From Nocardiopsis gilva YIM 90087 (GTDB lineage Bacteria > Actinomycetota > Actinomycetes > Streptosporangiales > Streptosporangiaceae): DNA of 64,000 bases. The stretch spans positions 744,001 through 808,000 of the forward strand of contig NZ_CP022753.1 of assembly GCF_002263495.1 (NCBI RefSeq), given 5' to 3'. Within the stretch, counting starts at the first letter, position 1; every line of letters starts with the position of its first letter. The notes under the pieces are model-generated. The model was not told the DNA's origin and ran no database searches. It saw only the letters and a list, made by a program, of their open reading frames with translations. This document shows, piece after piece, positions 1 through 8,836 of the stretch. A program made the position numbers and the translations under genes.

Positions 1-1012
1 GCGCCGTGACCAGTGTCGTGTGGTAGCAGGTCCGGAACACGTAGGCGTCCGCGGCGGCGCCGGTCCGCTCCGCGAGCACGGCTTCCTGGAACGGCGGACC
101 GGGTATCGAGCCGTCCTCCCGCTGGGCGGCGGTGATCCGCCGCCACGCGTGCCGCACCAGCCCGTCGGAGACATCCCCCGCGATCTCGGCGCACATCACC
201 AGCTCCGCCGCGAGGTCGTAGTGGTCGGTGGCCAAGTGCACGCCGAGTAGCGTGTGCAGGGCCTCTCGCAGCCGACGTTCCGCCTCCTGCCCGCCGCAGG
301 GCGGTGCCGGCCGCCCGCCGAGGTCGGTCGCGTACAGGAGTGCGTGGGTGAGCGCGTACACCTGGTTCTCGGTGGCGCTGAACGGATCGACCCGGTGTAC
401 GCCGCACGCCGCGTAGAGCTCGTCGGTGCTCGGCAGGGAACCGGGGATCTCGGCCAGATCGAGGATGTAGCGCAGTTCGAGGAGGTGCGGCATCGCCCAG
501 TCGATGCCGCTGACATCGCCGCCGCGCGCCTCGACCAGTTCGCGGGCGACGGCGAGCGGGCCGGACACCGGTCGGCCGAGCCCGTGCAGCAGGGCGAGCA
601 GCCAGACGCGGTAGCCGAAGTCGGCGTCGGCGCGGTAGAGGTCCTCCAGGAACGCGGGGCGCTCCACCATCTCCTGGGCGACGTCCGACGCCGCCTCGAT
701 GAGGTCGGCCGACGCTTCCGCGCGCGGGCCACGGCGCAGCACACGGCACAGCAGCAGGAGCTCCAGCACCGTGGCACCGGGGAAGTCGCGCTGCGGGAAG
801 AACTCGTCCCACTTCGGCCCGAACCACGCGACGTGGGAGGTCAGCCAGTCCAGCGCCCGGTCGAGGACCTCGGTGGAGCCGGGCAGGGGGCCGGTGGGCG
901 GATCGCAGACCGGAGCCCACGCGGGGAAGCCCTCGACGCTCCCGCGAAAGCGGTCGTCCGGCCGCAGCCGACCGGGAAGCGCGCCGGGCGGCGACGCGCC
1001 GCCAGTCATCAT
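1..1012 (-). CDS. Unknown protein, partial; shares its promoter with the lanthipeptide precursor
   Basis: The gene reads off the left edge, so only about 337 N-terminal residues are visible. I do not recognise it with certainty. The sequence is all-helical looking (Leu/Ala-rich segments such as ALDWLTSHVAWF and LELLLLCRVLRRGP) and could belong to the DUF6895 group. Start ATG at 1012 (or the next ATG at 1009) is preceded by GAAAGG. Its upstream DNA is strikingly similar, in sequence and in distance to the start, to the DNA upstream of the FxLD lanthipeptide precursor at 38737. I infer co-expression with that cluster although they lie 37 kb apart. No signal peptide or membrane segment is evident. 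Confidence 0.7.
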   Translation of the reverse strand, partial: MMTGGASPPGALPGRLRPDDRFRGSVEGFPAWAPVCDPPTGPLPGSTEVLDRALDWLTSHVAWFGPKWDEFFPQRDFPGATVLELLLLCRVLRRGPRAEASADLIEAASDVAQEMVERPAFLEDLYRADADFGYRVWLLALLHGLGRPVSGPLAVARELVEARGGDVSGIDWAMPHLLELRYILDLAEIPGSLPSTDELYAACGVHRVDPFSATENQVYALTHALLYATDLGGRPAPPCGGQEAERRLREALHTLLGVHLATDHYDLAAELVMCAEIAGDVSDGLVRHAWRRITAAQREDGSIPGPPFQEAVLAERTGAAADAYVFRTCYHTTLVTA

Positions 1013-1505
1013 TGCACCCTTTCGTTGATCTGCCGCGCGGCCGCGGAAAATATGGATGCGCTGTGCACGGATAAAACCCTAGAGCGAACATTGTCTACCC
1101 GCTTCGGTCCGGAGAACCAATTTCCGCCCCTTCCGATGGATCGTTCGGCAACGGTACGTGAGGAGGAGCCTCCTCCTTTCGTAGGAGCCTGCGAGAGAAG
1201 TCCCGGTGGCGCGGACTCTTCGGAAGGGGAGATGGCCCTGAGGGCGTCCGATGGGAGCCGTCTCCGCCCCCCGGAGTTCGGAGTATCGAATGCGGGGCGG
1301 AACGCGGTGAAATGTCGAGCGCATTCGCTCCGTGAAACGACAGGCGGCAAACGCGTGCCGTCCGACCTTGCCGCGGTGTCGGCCGACGAATAGCGTGAGC
1401 GGGGCGATAATATCGAGGCGGCCGGTTGATCCGGCAGCGGTCGCGGTACGCGGCGCCGATGGGGCGGCCGCCGGGAGCGGCGCCCGCCCGGTCGGAGGAA
1501 CACTG
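1013..1505. promoter_or_regulatory. Divergent intergenic region, 493 bp
   Basis: No convincing gene lies here. It separates the leftward gene starting at 1012 from the rightward methyltransferase. The part nearest the leftward gene holds the promoter block at 1077-1162 that recurs upstream of the lanthipeptide precursor. Around 1160-1185 there is a GGAGGAG/CTCCTCC inverted repeat. Confidence 0.6.
1077..1162 (-). promoter_or_regulatory. Lanthipeptide-type promoter block, copy A
   Basis: Read on the minus strand it contains a TAGGGT -10-like hexamer, preceded by 17 bases and the conserved GGACCGAAGCGG block. The -10-like hexamer ends about 64 bases upstream of the start at 1012. The same block, order and spacing occur at 38801-38887. 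The block before the -10 probably binds an activator; this is inference from conservation. Confidence 0.6.
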
Positions 1506-2216
1506 GTGAATGGGGGTCCGATGAAGCGGATCGATCTCGACCTGCTCGGCGAGCTGTACCGGAAGTACACCGAACCGCTGGCCAAGGTGCGCGACCAGCA
1601 GCGCGCCTTCTGCCGCGACATGCGGGGGAAGATGACACCGCAGCTCGACGACCTCGAAGCGGAGATCACCTACCTGCTCCTGCGCGAGCACCGCCCCGCG
1701 ATCGTCATGGAGCTGGGGACCTTCCACGGGTGGTCCACCAGCTGGATCCTCTCCGCGCTCCGCGACAACGGCACCGGCCACCTGCACTCCTTCGACATCG
1801 TGGACAACGTCGTCTCCAACGTCCCCGCCGAGCTGTCGGCCGACCGCTGGACGTTCCACAAGGGCGATGTCCGTGAGAACGTCGACGCCATCCCGGCGGA
1901 ATCGAGTACCTGTTCGTGGACGCCGCCCACAACGGCCGCTTCGCCCGCTGGTACATCGACCACCTCTTCCCCGCGTCGCGGCCGGGACCCGGTGAGCGTG
2001 CACGACGTCTTCCACCAGAGCTTCGCCCTCCCTTCACCGAGGGCCGGGCCGTACTCAAGTGGCTGGCGGAGAAGGAAACGCCCTACTTCACCCCTCCAAG
2101 GCCAAGGCCCCGACACGTACCGCGCGATCCATGCCATCAAGCGCGATCTCGGACTGGACGAACCGGTGCGCACCGGTAAGGACAACCCGATGATCTACTT
2201 CCACCTCCCGGCGTAG
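1506..2216 (+). pseudogene. Class I SAM-dependent methyltransferase, frame-disrupted
   Basis: The start is GTG 1506 with GGAGGA seven bases upstream. The N-terminal part carries a SAM-binding loop (MELGTFHGWSTSWI). From about 1893 the coherent reading moves between two frames: VDAAHNGRFARWYIDHLF in one, VHDVFHQ back in the first, FTEGRAVLKWLAEKETPYF in the second, then DTYRAIHAIKRDLGL in the first to the end. About five or six single-base deletions, all in runs of C or G, would restore one protein of roughly 238 residues. That pattern is more typical of sequencing homopolymer error than of gene decay. The substrate is unknown. Confidence 0.75.
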
Positions 2217-2400
2217 AGCCGTGACGGGGGCGGCGCCGAGGATGGAGGGAGCTGGCTGCGCCGTTCTCCTCGGGACGCGGCCGGGGCCCGAATGCGGGAT
2301 AGGCGCTGTCCGGAACCTCTGCCGACGATGATGAGGCCGCACGGTGGTCAAGCGTCTCCGGAGAACGAACCGCCAAGCACGTCCCGACACGCGACAGATG

Positions 2401-3546
2401 TCAGCCTTCCAGCAGAGCAGCGAGCCGGGCAGCGGAGGTGTCCCAGGACCACTGGGAGACGGCCCAGTCACGACCGGCAGCGCCCATCGCGGCGGCACGA
2501 GCCGGGTCGGCCAGCAGCCCGGCCACGGCGGTAGCGATGGCGTCCGGACTGCGACCGTCGACGACCTGTCCGGTCACACCCTCGTGCACCGCCTCGGGAG
2601 CACCGCCGGAGCTGCCCGCGACCACGGGTAGACCGCTCGCCGACGCCTCGAGGTACACGATGCCCAATCCTTCGAGATCCCAGCCGTGGCCGCGGGTACG
2701 GCAGGGCATAGCGAACACGTCGCCGGCGACGTAATGGGCTGGAAGTTCCTCCTCCGCCACGGCACCGGTCAGGACGACATCGCGGCCAAGTCCGGTTTCC
2801 CTGATGATGCGTTGTAGTCGGCGCCGGTCGGGGCCGTCGCCGACGATCAGGAGCGCGGTGTCCGGCACCCGTCGCCGGATCGACGGCAGCGCGCGCAGCA
2901 GCATGTCCACCCCCTTGCGCCGGACCAGCCGGGAAACACACGCCACGACAGGCCGGGACTCCAACCGGTACCGGCGGCGCGTCTCCCGACCCGACACCGT
3001 ATCCGGCCGGTATATCCCCGTATCCACTCCGGGCGGTAGGTACTCCAGGTCGGCGTGTGGGCCGAAGGCCGACGCGAACTTGGAGTGTGTGTAGCTGCTG
3101 ACGTACGTCACAACGTCGACTGTGGACCCCATGCGGCGCAGCGCCCGCCGAGTGCCGGGGAGCGCGGACCAACGCACTTCGCGGCCATGGGTGCTGGCGA
3201 GCACTCGCTCTGCTCCCGCCTTCCGCAGGGCCGGTGCCAACAGGGCCAGCGGGGCAGCGGAGCCGAACCACACCGCGTCGCACCCGTAGGCCCCCACGAT
3301 CTCCTTGGCCCGGTGCGTCACCCGCGGAGTAGGCAGGATCAGCGTGCCCGTGTGTCTGATGACCGGAAACGGCTGTTCTGCGTCGAAGTCATCCGTGCCT
3401 GCACCGGACCACTGTGGCGCGTACACCACGAGGCCCGCCGGTGGTAGGCGCAGTGCAAGTGCGTGCAGATAGGTCTGAATACCGCCGGGGCGCGGCGGAA
3501 AGTCGTTGGTTATCAGGAGGGTCCGCCGCACATCGGTACGGTACAT
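2401..3546 (-). CDS. GT4 mannosyltransferase, PimB-like
   Basis: A 381-residue GT-B glycosyltransferase close to the PimB' type that adds the second mannose to phosphatidylinositol mannosides at the cytoplasmic face. Visible motifs: N-terminal LITNDFPPRPGGIQTYLH (acceptor and Gly-rich loop), HGREV, LPPGVDTG, CVSRLVRRKGVDMLL, and the sugar-nucleotide E-x7-E region LEGLGIVYLEA. The start is ATG 3546. It lies just upstream of, and divergent from, a second GT4 gene. In this lipid locus the acceptor could be an inositol lipid other than PIM1; that is inference. Confidence 0.85.
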   Translation of the reverse strand: MYRTDVRRTLLITNDFPPRPGGIQTYLHALALRLPPAGLVVYAPQWSGAGTDDFDAEQPFPVIRHTGTLILPTPRVTHRAKEIVGAYGCDAVWFGSAAPLALLAPALRKAGAERVLASTHGREVRWSALPGTRRALRRMGSTVDVVTYVSSYTHSKFASAFGPHADLEYLPPGVDTGIYRPDTVSGRETRRRYRLESRPVVACVSRLVRRKGVDMLLRALPSIRRRVPDTALLIVGDGPDRRRLQRIIRETGLGRDVVLTGAVAEEELPAHYVAGDVFAMPCRTRGHGWDLEGLGIVYLEASASGLPVVAGSSGGAPEAVHEGVTGQVVDGRSPDAIATAVAGLLADPARAAAMGAAGRDWAVSQWSWDTSAARLAALLEG

Positions 3547-3681
3547 CTGCCCAGGACGACGTGCTTCGCAAACGCCGGATATTCAACAGCCTCTCCTTTT
3601 TCGGCAGAGGGCATAAGGGGCAATTCCGCCGGATCGATTAAAACCCGACCCTGGTTGGCGAATCGAGGCTAGCATTGCCGT

Positions 3682-4887
3682 ATGTCGGAGAAAATACGCG
3701 TCCTACTTCTTCTGTGGTCGCTCCAAGGCGGGGGAGCGGAACGAATGGCTGTCAATTTGATGAACCACCTTAACCAAGAAGAGTTCGATGTAAGAATGTG
3801 TCTGCTGAGGCGCTATGGACCCTATCTTGATCTTGTGGACAATGATTTCATTGATTCACCTGGGACTGATGGTGCGTTCGCTTTTGACCACCTTGGAAAT
3901 CGCGCCGTATTCAAGCCCGGGCGGCTGATTCGAGGCGGCCTGCTGGCACCCGTATATCTCGCCCGGATGATGCGAATCCATCGGCCGCACGTTGTTATCA
4001 GTTTCTGCAAGGGAACGAGTATTGCAACAATGGCCGCAACCTGGATTTGTGGGGGTAGGAAGTTCCAATGGATCGTTCGCGAGGGAAACAACACGGAAGC
4101 CGTTATATCTGACGAACTGCAAGCCCCGCTCTCTCGGCAGGCGCTGAAGTGGCTGACCTACCGCTGCTTCTCGTCGGCGGACTGTCTCTTGACCACCTCC
4201 CATCAGCTCGCTGATCACCTGCGGAAGCACATGCCACGACAGCCGAGGAGGCTGCGGACGATTCATAATGCTGTCGATCTGGATTTCATTGATCAGAAAA
4301 AGATCGAAGAGTTGGCGGGTGCGCCGGGCAAGCCATATTGCATAGCGGCGGGAAGATTGCAGCACCAGAAAGGTTTTGACATTTTAATTTCGGCCTACGC
4401 GAAGATGAAGGGCAACAAGGATCTCGACCTCGTTATTCTCGGCGTCGGTCATGATGAAGAGCAGCTGAAAGGGCTGGCCGAAAAACTCGGTGTGGCGGAT
4501 CGCGTTCATTTCACGGGCTGGCAGGATGGTCCGTGGACCTGGTTTGCGAGGTCAAGGTTTCTGGTGCTGCCATCTCGCTGGGAAGGTTTTGCCAACGTTG
4601 TCACTGAGGCCATGTCCTGCGGAACGCCGGTCATCGCGACCGATTGCGGTTTTGGACCTCGGGAAATCATCCGGAATAACGTCAATGGTCTGCTGTGTCC
4701 CGTCGAAGATGATGAGGCCTTGAGCTTGACGATGGACCTGCTGGCTTCGGATGAAAAGTTGCGGGACAAACTTGTCAAAGCAGGATTCCGGCGAGCCAAG
4801 GATTTTGACATCAGAAATATCGTCAAGAAATACGAAAACCTGATGCGCGAGCAGGTTCACGATGCGGCGCTTGCAAATCTTGGCTGA
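3682..4887 (+). CDS. GT4 glycosyltransferase, low-GC (likely acquired)
   Basis: A 401-residue GT-B fold protein. The N-terminus LLWSLQGGGAERMAVNLM is typical of polysaccharide or glycolipid GT4 enzymes. Later come AAGRLQHQKGFDILI, FTGWQDG and the donor site SRWEGFANVVTEAMSCGTPV. A short leader with GAGG precedes ATG 3682. Base composition is visibly lower in GC than its neighbours, with codons such as AAT, ATT, GAA and TTG, so recent horizontal acquisition is likely. The donor and acceptor sugars cannot be read from the sequence. It probably glycosylates the lipid or polymer exported by the adjacent membrane proteins. Confidence 0.85.
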   Translation: MSEKIRVLLLLWSLQGGGAERMAVNLMNHLNQEEFDVRMCLLRRYGPYLDLVDNDFIDSPGTDGAFAFDHLGNRAVFKPGRLIRGGLLAPVYLARMMRIHRPHVVISFCKGTSIATMAATWICGGRKFQWIVREGNNTEAVISDELQAPLSRQALKWLTYRCFSSADCLLTTSHQLADHLRKHMPRQPRRLRTIHNAVDLDFIDQKKIEELAGAPGKPYCIAAGRLQHQKGFDILISAYAKMKGNKDLDLVILGVGHDEEQLKGLAEKLGVADRVHFTGWQDGPWTWFARSRFLVLPSRWEGFANVVTEAMSCGTPVIATDCGFGPREIIRNNVNGLLCPVEDDEALSLTMDLLASDEKLRDKLVKAGFRRAKDFDIRNIVKKYENLMREQVHDAALANLG

Positions 4888-4948
4888 TCAGCGAGTTCGC
4901 ACCAGGCGCCAGTAGGATCCACTCTGCCCTGAGGAGGCGCCGCAGCCG

Positions 4949-5989
4949 ATGAGCGAGGCAGCGAGCGGCCGAAGTCGCACTGCGCGAACGATTGGTTTCT
5001 GTGTCACTGGTGCTGTCTGCATAGGTCTTACGGCACTCGCCGTCGACCGGATCGACTGGCGAGAGGTCGCGACGGCCATCGTTGGTTCCAACGTCGTCTG
5101 GATATTGATCACGATGGGGATCACCGCGGCGTCGGCGACGCTGCGGGCACTCGCGTGGGGTGTGATACTCCGGGCCGCTGCCCCTTTCCCGATACGTCGG
5201 CGGGACGTCGTCTCGGCAATGATGATCGGAATACTGATGTCGGCGACATTGCCCGCACGTCTCGGCGAGCTGGGACGGTCGGTGGTCCTCGCCCGCCGTA
5301 CCGGCCGGATGAGTGAGTCACTTCCGATGATCGCCGGTACATGTATCTCTCAGGCGATACTGAACATCCCCGCTCTGGTCATCCTGGGCGTAGCCACCCT
5401 CGTGTCCACGGGTCTGGTTCAGCTGAGCGTGGAGCGGCTGTTCGCGGTGAACCTCCTCCCGCTGATCGCGATATCGGCAATCCTGCTTGCCCTGCTCGCT
5501 GTGGTGAAGAGTCACTCCCCACGCCTGGCTCGTTGGCTCGCGGTCGTGCGAGATCAGGTGGTCAGGTTGCGCGAGGGCCTGGCGGTGTTCCGCGCCCCCC
5601 GCAGTGGCGTGCTCGCCGCGCTCACCCAACTTTCCTCGTGGGGAGTGCAGGTGCTGGGGTGCTACGCGTTGTTCGCGGCGATGAACCTGGACACGCACGT
5701 GGGGATCGGCGGAGCCGCCGCGGTCCTGTTCGCGGTCAATGTATCCGCGGTCATCCCGCTGACACCGTCGAATATCGGCATCTTTCAGCTCGCCGCCGTC
5801 AGCGTTCTGACAACGGCCTTCGACATCAGCCCGAGCACTGCTCTGGCCTACGGCGTGGTGCTGCAGGCGCAGGGGCATGTCACGGCTGTGCTCCTGGGCG
5901 GGTCCGCGCTCTTCGTTGAGGGCGTGACCTGGTCTGAAGCGCGTACCCTCACCGCAACTGCCGGGCTGGCCGGCCCCGAACGTGGCTGA
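4949..5989 (+). CDS. Flippase-like membrane protein (LPG synthase TM / AglD type)
   Basis: 346 residues with about eight hydrophobic segments. It belongs to the UPF0104/lysylphosphatidylglycerol-synthase transmembrane superfamily, whose members lacking the catalytic domain are often proposed to move or modify glycolipids. Characteristic pieces are LPARLGELGRSVVLARRTG near residue 105 and VIPLTPSNIGIFQLAAV near residue 265. GAGGAGG precedes ATG 4949. The 3' end overlaps the convergent MMPL gene by 41 bp. A second member of the family lies at 46880-47983, also beside a GT4 gene. Confidence 0.85.
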   Translation: MSEAASGRSRTARTIGFCVTGAVCIGLTALAVDRIDWREVATAIVGSNVVWILITMGITAASATLRALAWGVILRAAAPFPIRRRDVVSAMMIGILMSATLPARLGELGRSVVLARRTGRMSESLPMIAGTCISQAILNIPALVILGVATLVSTGLVQLSVERLFAVNLLPLIAISAILLALLAVVKSHSPRLARWLAVVRDQVVRLREGLAVFRAPRSGVLAALTQLSSWGVQVLGCYALFAAMNLDTHVGIGGAAAVLFAVNVSAVIPLTPSNIGIFQLAAVSVLTTAFDISPSTALAYGVVLQAQGHVTAVLLGGSALFVEGVTWSEARTLTATAGLAGPERG

Positions 5990-8081
5990 GGTCGTCGTGG
6001 AGGCGGCGCAGCGGAGCGGGCGCCCACCAGTTCCACCTGCCCAGCACCGTCATCGTGGCCGGTACCAGCAGACAGCGGACCAGCGTCGCATCGACCACCA
6101 CGGCGATCGCGAGCGCAACGCCGAGCTCCTTGGTGATGATCATTTTTCCGGCCGCGAAGCTGAGGAACACGATAGTCATCAGTGTCGCGGCCGCGGTGAT
6201 GATCCGTCCGGAGCGCTGCAGGCCGACCTCGACCGCCCGGTCGCTCTCCATTCCGGAGTCATACAGCTCCTTGATCCGGGCCAGCAGGAACACCTCATAG
6301 TCGGTGCTGAGGCCGAATGAGAACGCGAACACGACAACCGGCAGCCAGATCTCCACCCCTCCAGGTGGGGTGAATCCCAGCAGACCCGCACCATGGCCGT
6401 CCTGGAAGACGAATACGAGGGCGCCAAAGGCGACGCCGAGCGACATGGCGTTCATCGCCAACGCTTTCACCGGTAGCAACAGCGATCCGGTCATGAAGAA
6501 GAGCAACACCAGCGTTGCCAGCGCTACCACCACGGCGGCCCAAGGACCGTAGGTGACCAGCTCGCGCTTGAGATCCAAAAGTTCGGCCGCACTTCCGGTC
6601 ACCCAACTCTGCCCCGGAGGTCGGTTCGCGCGCAGCTCCTTCACCACTGCCTCCGCAGCGGACGCCTCGCGCGGGGTCACGTTCACCACCGTAAACTCGC
6701 CCATGCTCTCGGTTGCGCCAACCGCAGCCACATCGGGGCGGCCGCGCCATTGACGGGCCCACTGCCGGACCGCGCCGGTGTCTGCCGTGGCCACGACGAT
6801 GACGGGTTCGCTGCGCAGACTCGGAAAACGCTCGACGGTCACTTCGGCGGCCTGTCGGCTCTCCAGGTTCGGCGGCAACACCGTGAGATGGCTCTTGTAG
6901 ACGAGCGTCATGTGCAGCAGCGGCAACCCGGCGACGAGCAGCAGGGCGGCAACGCCGACCATGACCAGCACGGCTCGCCGCCGGGCGAAGCGGGCCAGCC
7001 GGGCGAAGTGGCCGTCGTCCTGTCCCGGCGCGTCGCCCAGCTGGTGTCGTGCCGGACGGATTCGACGCCGCAGTAGCCCGAGCACGGCTGGAGTCAGCGT
7101 CAGCGCGGCGGCAAGTGCGACCATGACGACGCCGACCCCCGCCGCCCCGATCGACACGAGCACCGGGCTGGGAAAGACAAGGAGACCAGCCAACGCAGCG
7201 GAGACCACAAGCCCGGAGAACAGGACGGTGCGCCCAGCCGTGGCCCCCGTTCGACGGGCGGCCTCCCGCGGGGTGGCTCCGACGGCACGCTCCTCCCGGA
7301 AGCGGCTGACGAACAGCAGCGAATAGTCGATAGCCAGACCAAGGCCGAGCACGGTGGTCACCGACAGCACCGCCGACTCGACATCGATGAAGTAGGTGAA
7401 GGCGAACAACGTGGCCAACCCGCCGGCGATCGAACCCAGTGCGGCGAGGACGGGCACCACGGCACCGGCCAGGCCACGGAAGAACACCACCATCACCACG
7501 AGGGTGATGGGCAGCGCGATCGCCTCACTGAGCCTGGTGTCCGCCGCGACCTGCTTGCGGGCTTCGTGGTGCGCGAGTACGCCACCGACGAGAACCCGGG
7601 AACCGGGGAGATCAGTGGTGATCGCGTGGAGGCGATCCTTCACCGAAGACGCGACGGCCTCGGCGTCGGACTGGGACATGTCCTTCTGCAGACGCACGAT
7701 CACCGCCACGGCATCGCGGTCAGCGGCCACGAGCCGGTCGTTGGCGTGCCGTGATCCCATCGCCTCTGGCGTTGGGGTGATGACCTGGGCAACGCGGTAG
7801 TTGGCGGCCAGGTCGGTGCGGACCCGCTCGAGTGCGCTGAACAGCTGTGGTGAGTCGGCCGGTACGCCGTCCACAACGGCCACGACCTCCGCGCCGTGCG
7901 AACGGGCCTCCCTGATCCTGTTCAAGCCCGCGGCCGACTCGTGTGAATCCGCGGCGGGCGCCGGAGCCAACCGGTCGGTGATCTCGTTTGCTGCCACCAT
8001 GCACACGACGAACAGGACCGCCCAGATGGAAACGACCGCTTGACGATGGTCGAAGCACCACTGACCGGTCCGTGCGAGCAC
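5949..8081 (-). CDS. MMPL family RND-type lipid exporter
   Basis: 710 residues with the MmpL/MmpS-type architecture: one N-terminal helix, a periplasmic domain, a helix bundle, a second periplasmic domain and a final bundle. The SSD-like motif GLAIDYSLLFVSRFREE and its second-half counterpart FGLSTDYEVFLLARIKE carry the Asp-Tyr pairs of the proton relay. GTG 8081 has GGAG six bases upstream. MMPL proteins commonly export lipids in actinomycetes, and position next to acyl-ligase and acyl-carrier genes suggests the product of this locus as cargo. Substrate is inferred only from context. Confidence 0.9.
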   Translation of the reverse strand: MLARTGQWCFDHRQAVVSIWAVLFVVCMVAANEITDRLAPAPAADSHESAAGLNRIREARSHGAEVVAVVDGVPADSPQLFSALERVRTDLAANYRVAQVITPTPEAMGSRHANDRLVAADRDAVAVIVRLQKDMSQSDAEAVASSVKDRLHAITTDLPGSRVLVGGVLAHHEARKQVAADTRLSEAIALPITLVVMVVFFRGLAGAVVPVLAALGSIAGGLATLFAFTYFIDVESAVLSVTTVLGLGLAIDYSLLFVSRFREERAVGATPREAARRTGATAGRTVLFSGLVVSAALAGLLVFPSPVLVSIGAAGVGVVMVALAAALTLTPAVLGLLRRRIRPARHQLGDAPGQDDGHFARLARFARRRAVLVMVGVAALLLVAGLPLLHMTLVYKSHLTVLPPNLESRQAAEVTVERFPSLRSEPVIVVATADTGAVRQWARQWRGRPDVAAVGATESMGEFTVVNVTPREASAAEAVVKELRANRPPGQSWVTGSAAELLDLKRELVTYGPWAAVVVALATLVLLFFMTGSLLLPVKALAMNAMSLGVAFGALVFVFQDGHGAGLLGFTPPGGVEIWLPVVVFAFSFGLSTDYEVFLLARIKELYDSGMESDRAVEVGLQRSGRIITAAATLMTIVFLSFAAGKMIITKELGVALAIAVVVDATLVRCLLVPATMTVLGRWNWWAPAPLRRLHDDLSHVRGRPARQLR

Positions 8082-8523
8082 GCTGCACTCCGTTCGTGAT
8101 CTCCATTGCGTCGGGCGGTGAAATCCGATCGCCTCAGGGGCGTAGTGGTGTCAATGTGGCTGCGGGGTCCAGGCAGGACAAGACTTCTGAGTGGCTCCGC
8201 CGATTCCGGACAGGTATTAGTTGCTAATTTCAGTCGGCCAGGCGCAGTCCCTGGTGCGCCGCATACGACTCGGCGGTGTCAATTCGTGGAGGTACTACCC
8301 TCAAGGGGTGGGTGTTGCACCGCTGGCATTTCGCCTTCTGTGACCGCAATGCGCCACTGGTGGAGAGGATTGGCCTAAAGCTGGATAGGTGATGGACCGA
8401 AAGTCGCGAAAATAGGCGTGAATAGTGTGATCGGTCGATCATTCTATGGATTCCTGCCACAGGTGATCCCCATTATTGCTAAGGTCCCCATTGACAGCGG
8501 TCTTGCCAATTGCGAGGGGCGCG
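8082..8523. promoter_or_regulatory. Divergent intergenic region between exporter and lipid operon
   Basis: 442 bp without a supported gene; short open frames here have no codon bias or ribosome site. It must hold promoters for both the MMPL gene and the ACP operon. The stretch 8390-8490 is relatively AT-rich, which fits a promoter, but I could not fix a -35/-10 pair. Confidence 0.4.
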
Positions 8524-8823
8524 GTGCACGATCCCATGACGTCGAATCCCGATCAGTACGCCCCGAGTCGAATCAAGAAGATCATGGCTGACCGGTTGAA
8601 GGTCAGCCCGGACTCGCTCGGCGACGACATGTCGCTTGAGGCCCTTGGCCTGAACTCGTTCGCACTCGCCGAGATGCTCTCTGCCGTGGAGCAGGACTAC
8701 GGCACGCGGCTCGACATCGACTCCCTGGCGGAACGCGTGACCCCGCTGATGTCGTTGCGGGATCTGCTCACGGAGATCTCCTTGACGCTCGCGCACCCCC
8801 GCGCGGCCGAATCGGACTGCTGA
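8524..8823 (+). CDS. Acyl carrier protein
   Basis: About 99 residues. The 4'-phosphopantetheine attachment motif LEALGLNSFALAEML places the carrier serine near residue 45. I prefer GTG 8524 because GAGGGG lies four bases upstream; ATG 8536 is an alternative. It is the first gene of a tight operon with a GNAT-fold acyltransferase, a fatty-acyl-AMP ligase and an alpha-oxoamine synthase. Bacterial sphingolipid loci (Caulobacter) likewise contain a dedicated ACP charged by an acyl-ACP synthetase, and I infer the same job here: presenting the fatty acyl chain to the downstream synthase. Confidence 0.85.
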   Translation: MHDPMTSNPDQYAPSRIKKIMADRLKVSPDSLGDDMSLEALGLNSFALAEMLSAVEQDYGTRLDIDSLAERVTPLMSLRDLLTEISLTLAHPRAAESDC

Positions 8824-8836
8824 CAGGTGATGAGAG

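Noticed and set aside
254-1393. Long plus-strand open frame opposite the partial gene at 1-1012
   Set aside because: The minus-strand frame has the protein-like sequence, ribosome site and conserved promoter; the plus frame is a GC-driven shadow.
8230-8460. Minus-strand 76-codon frame before the ACP gene
   Set aside because: No ribosome site, atypical codons, lies in the promoter region.
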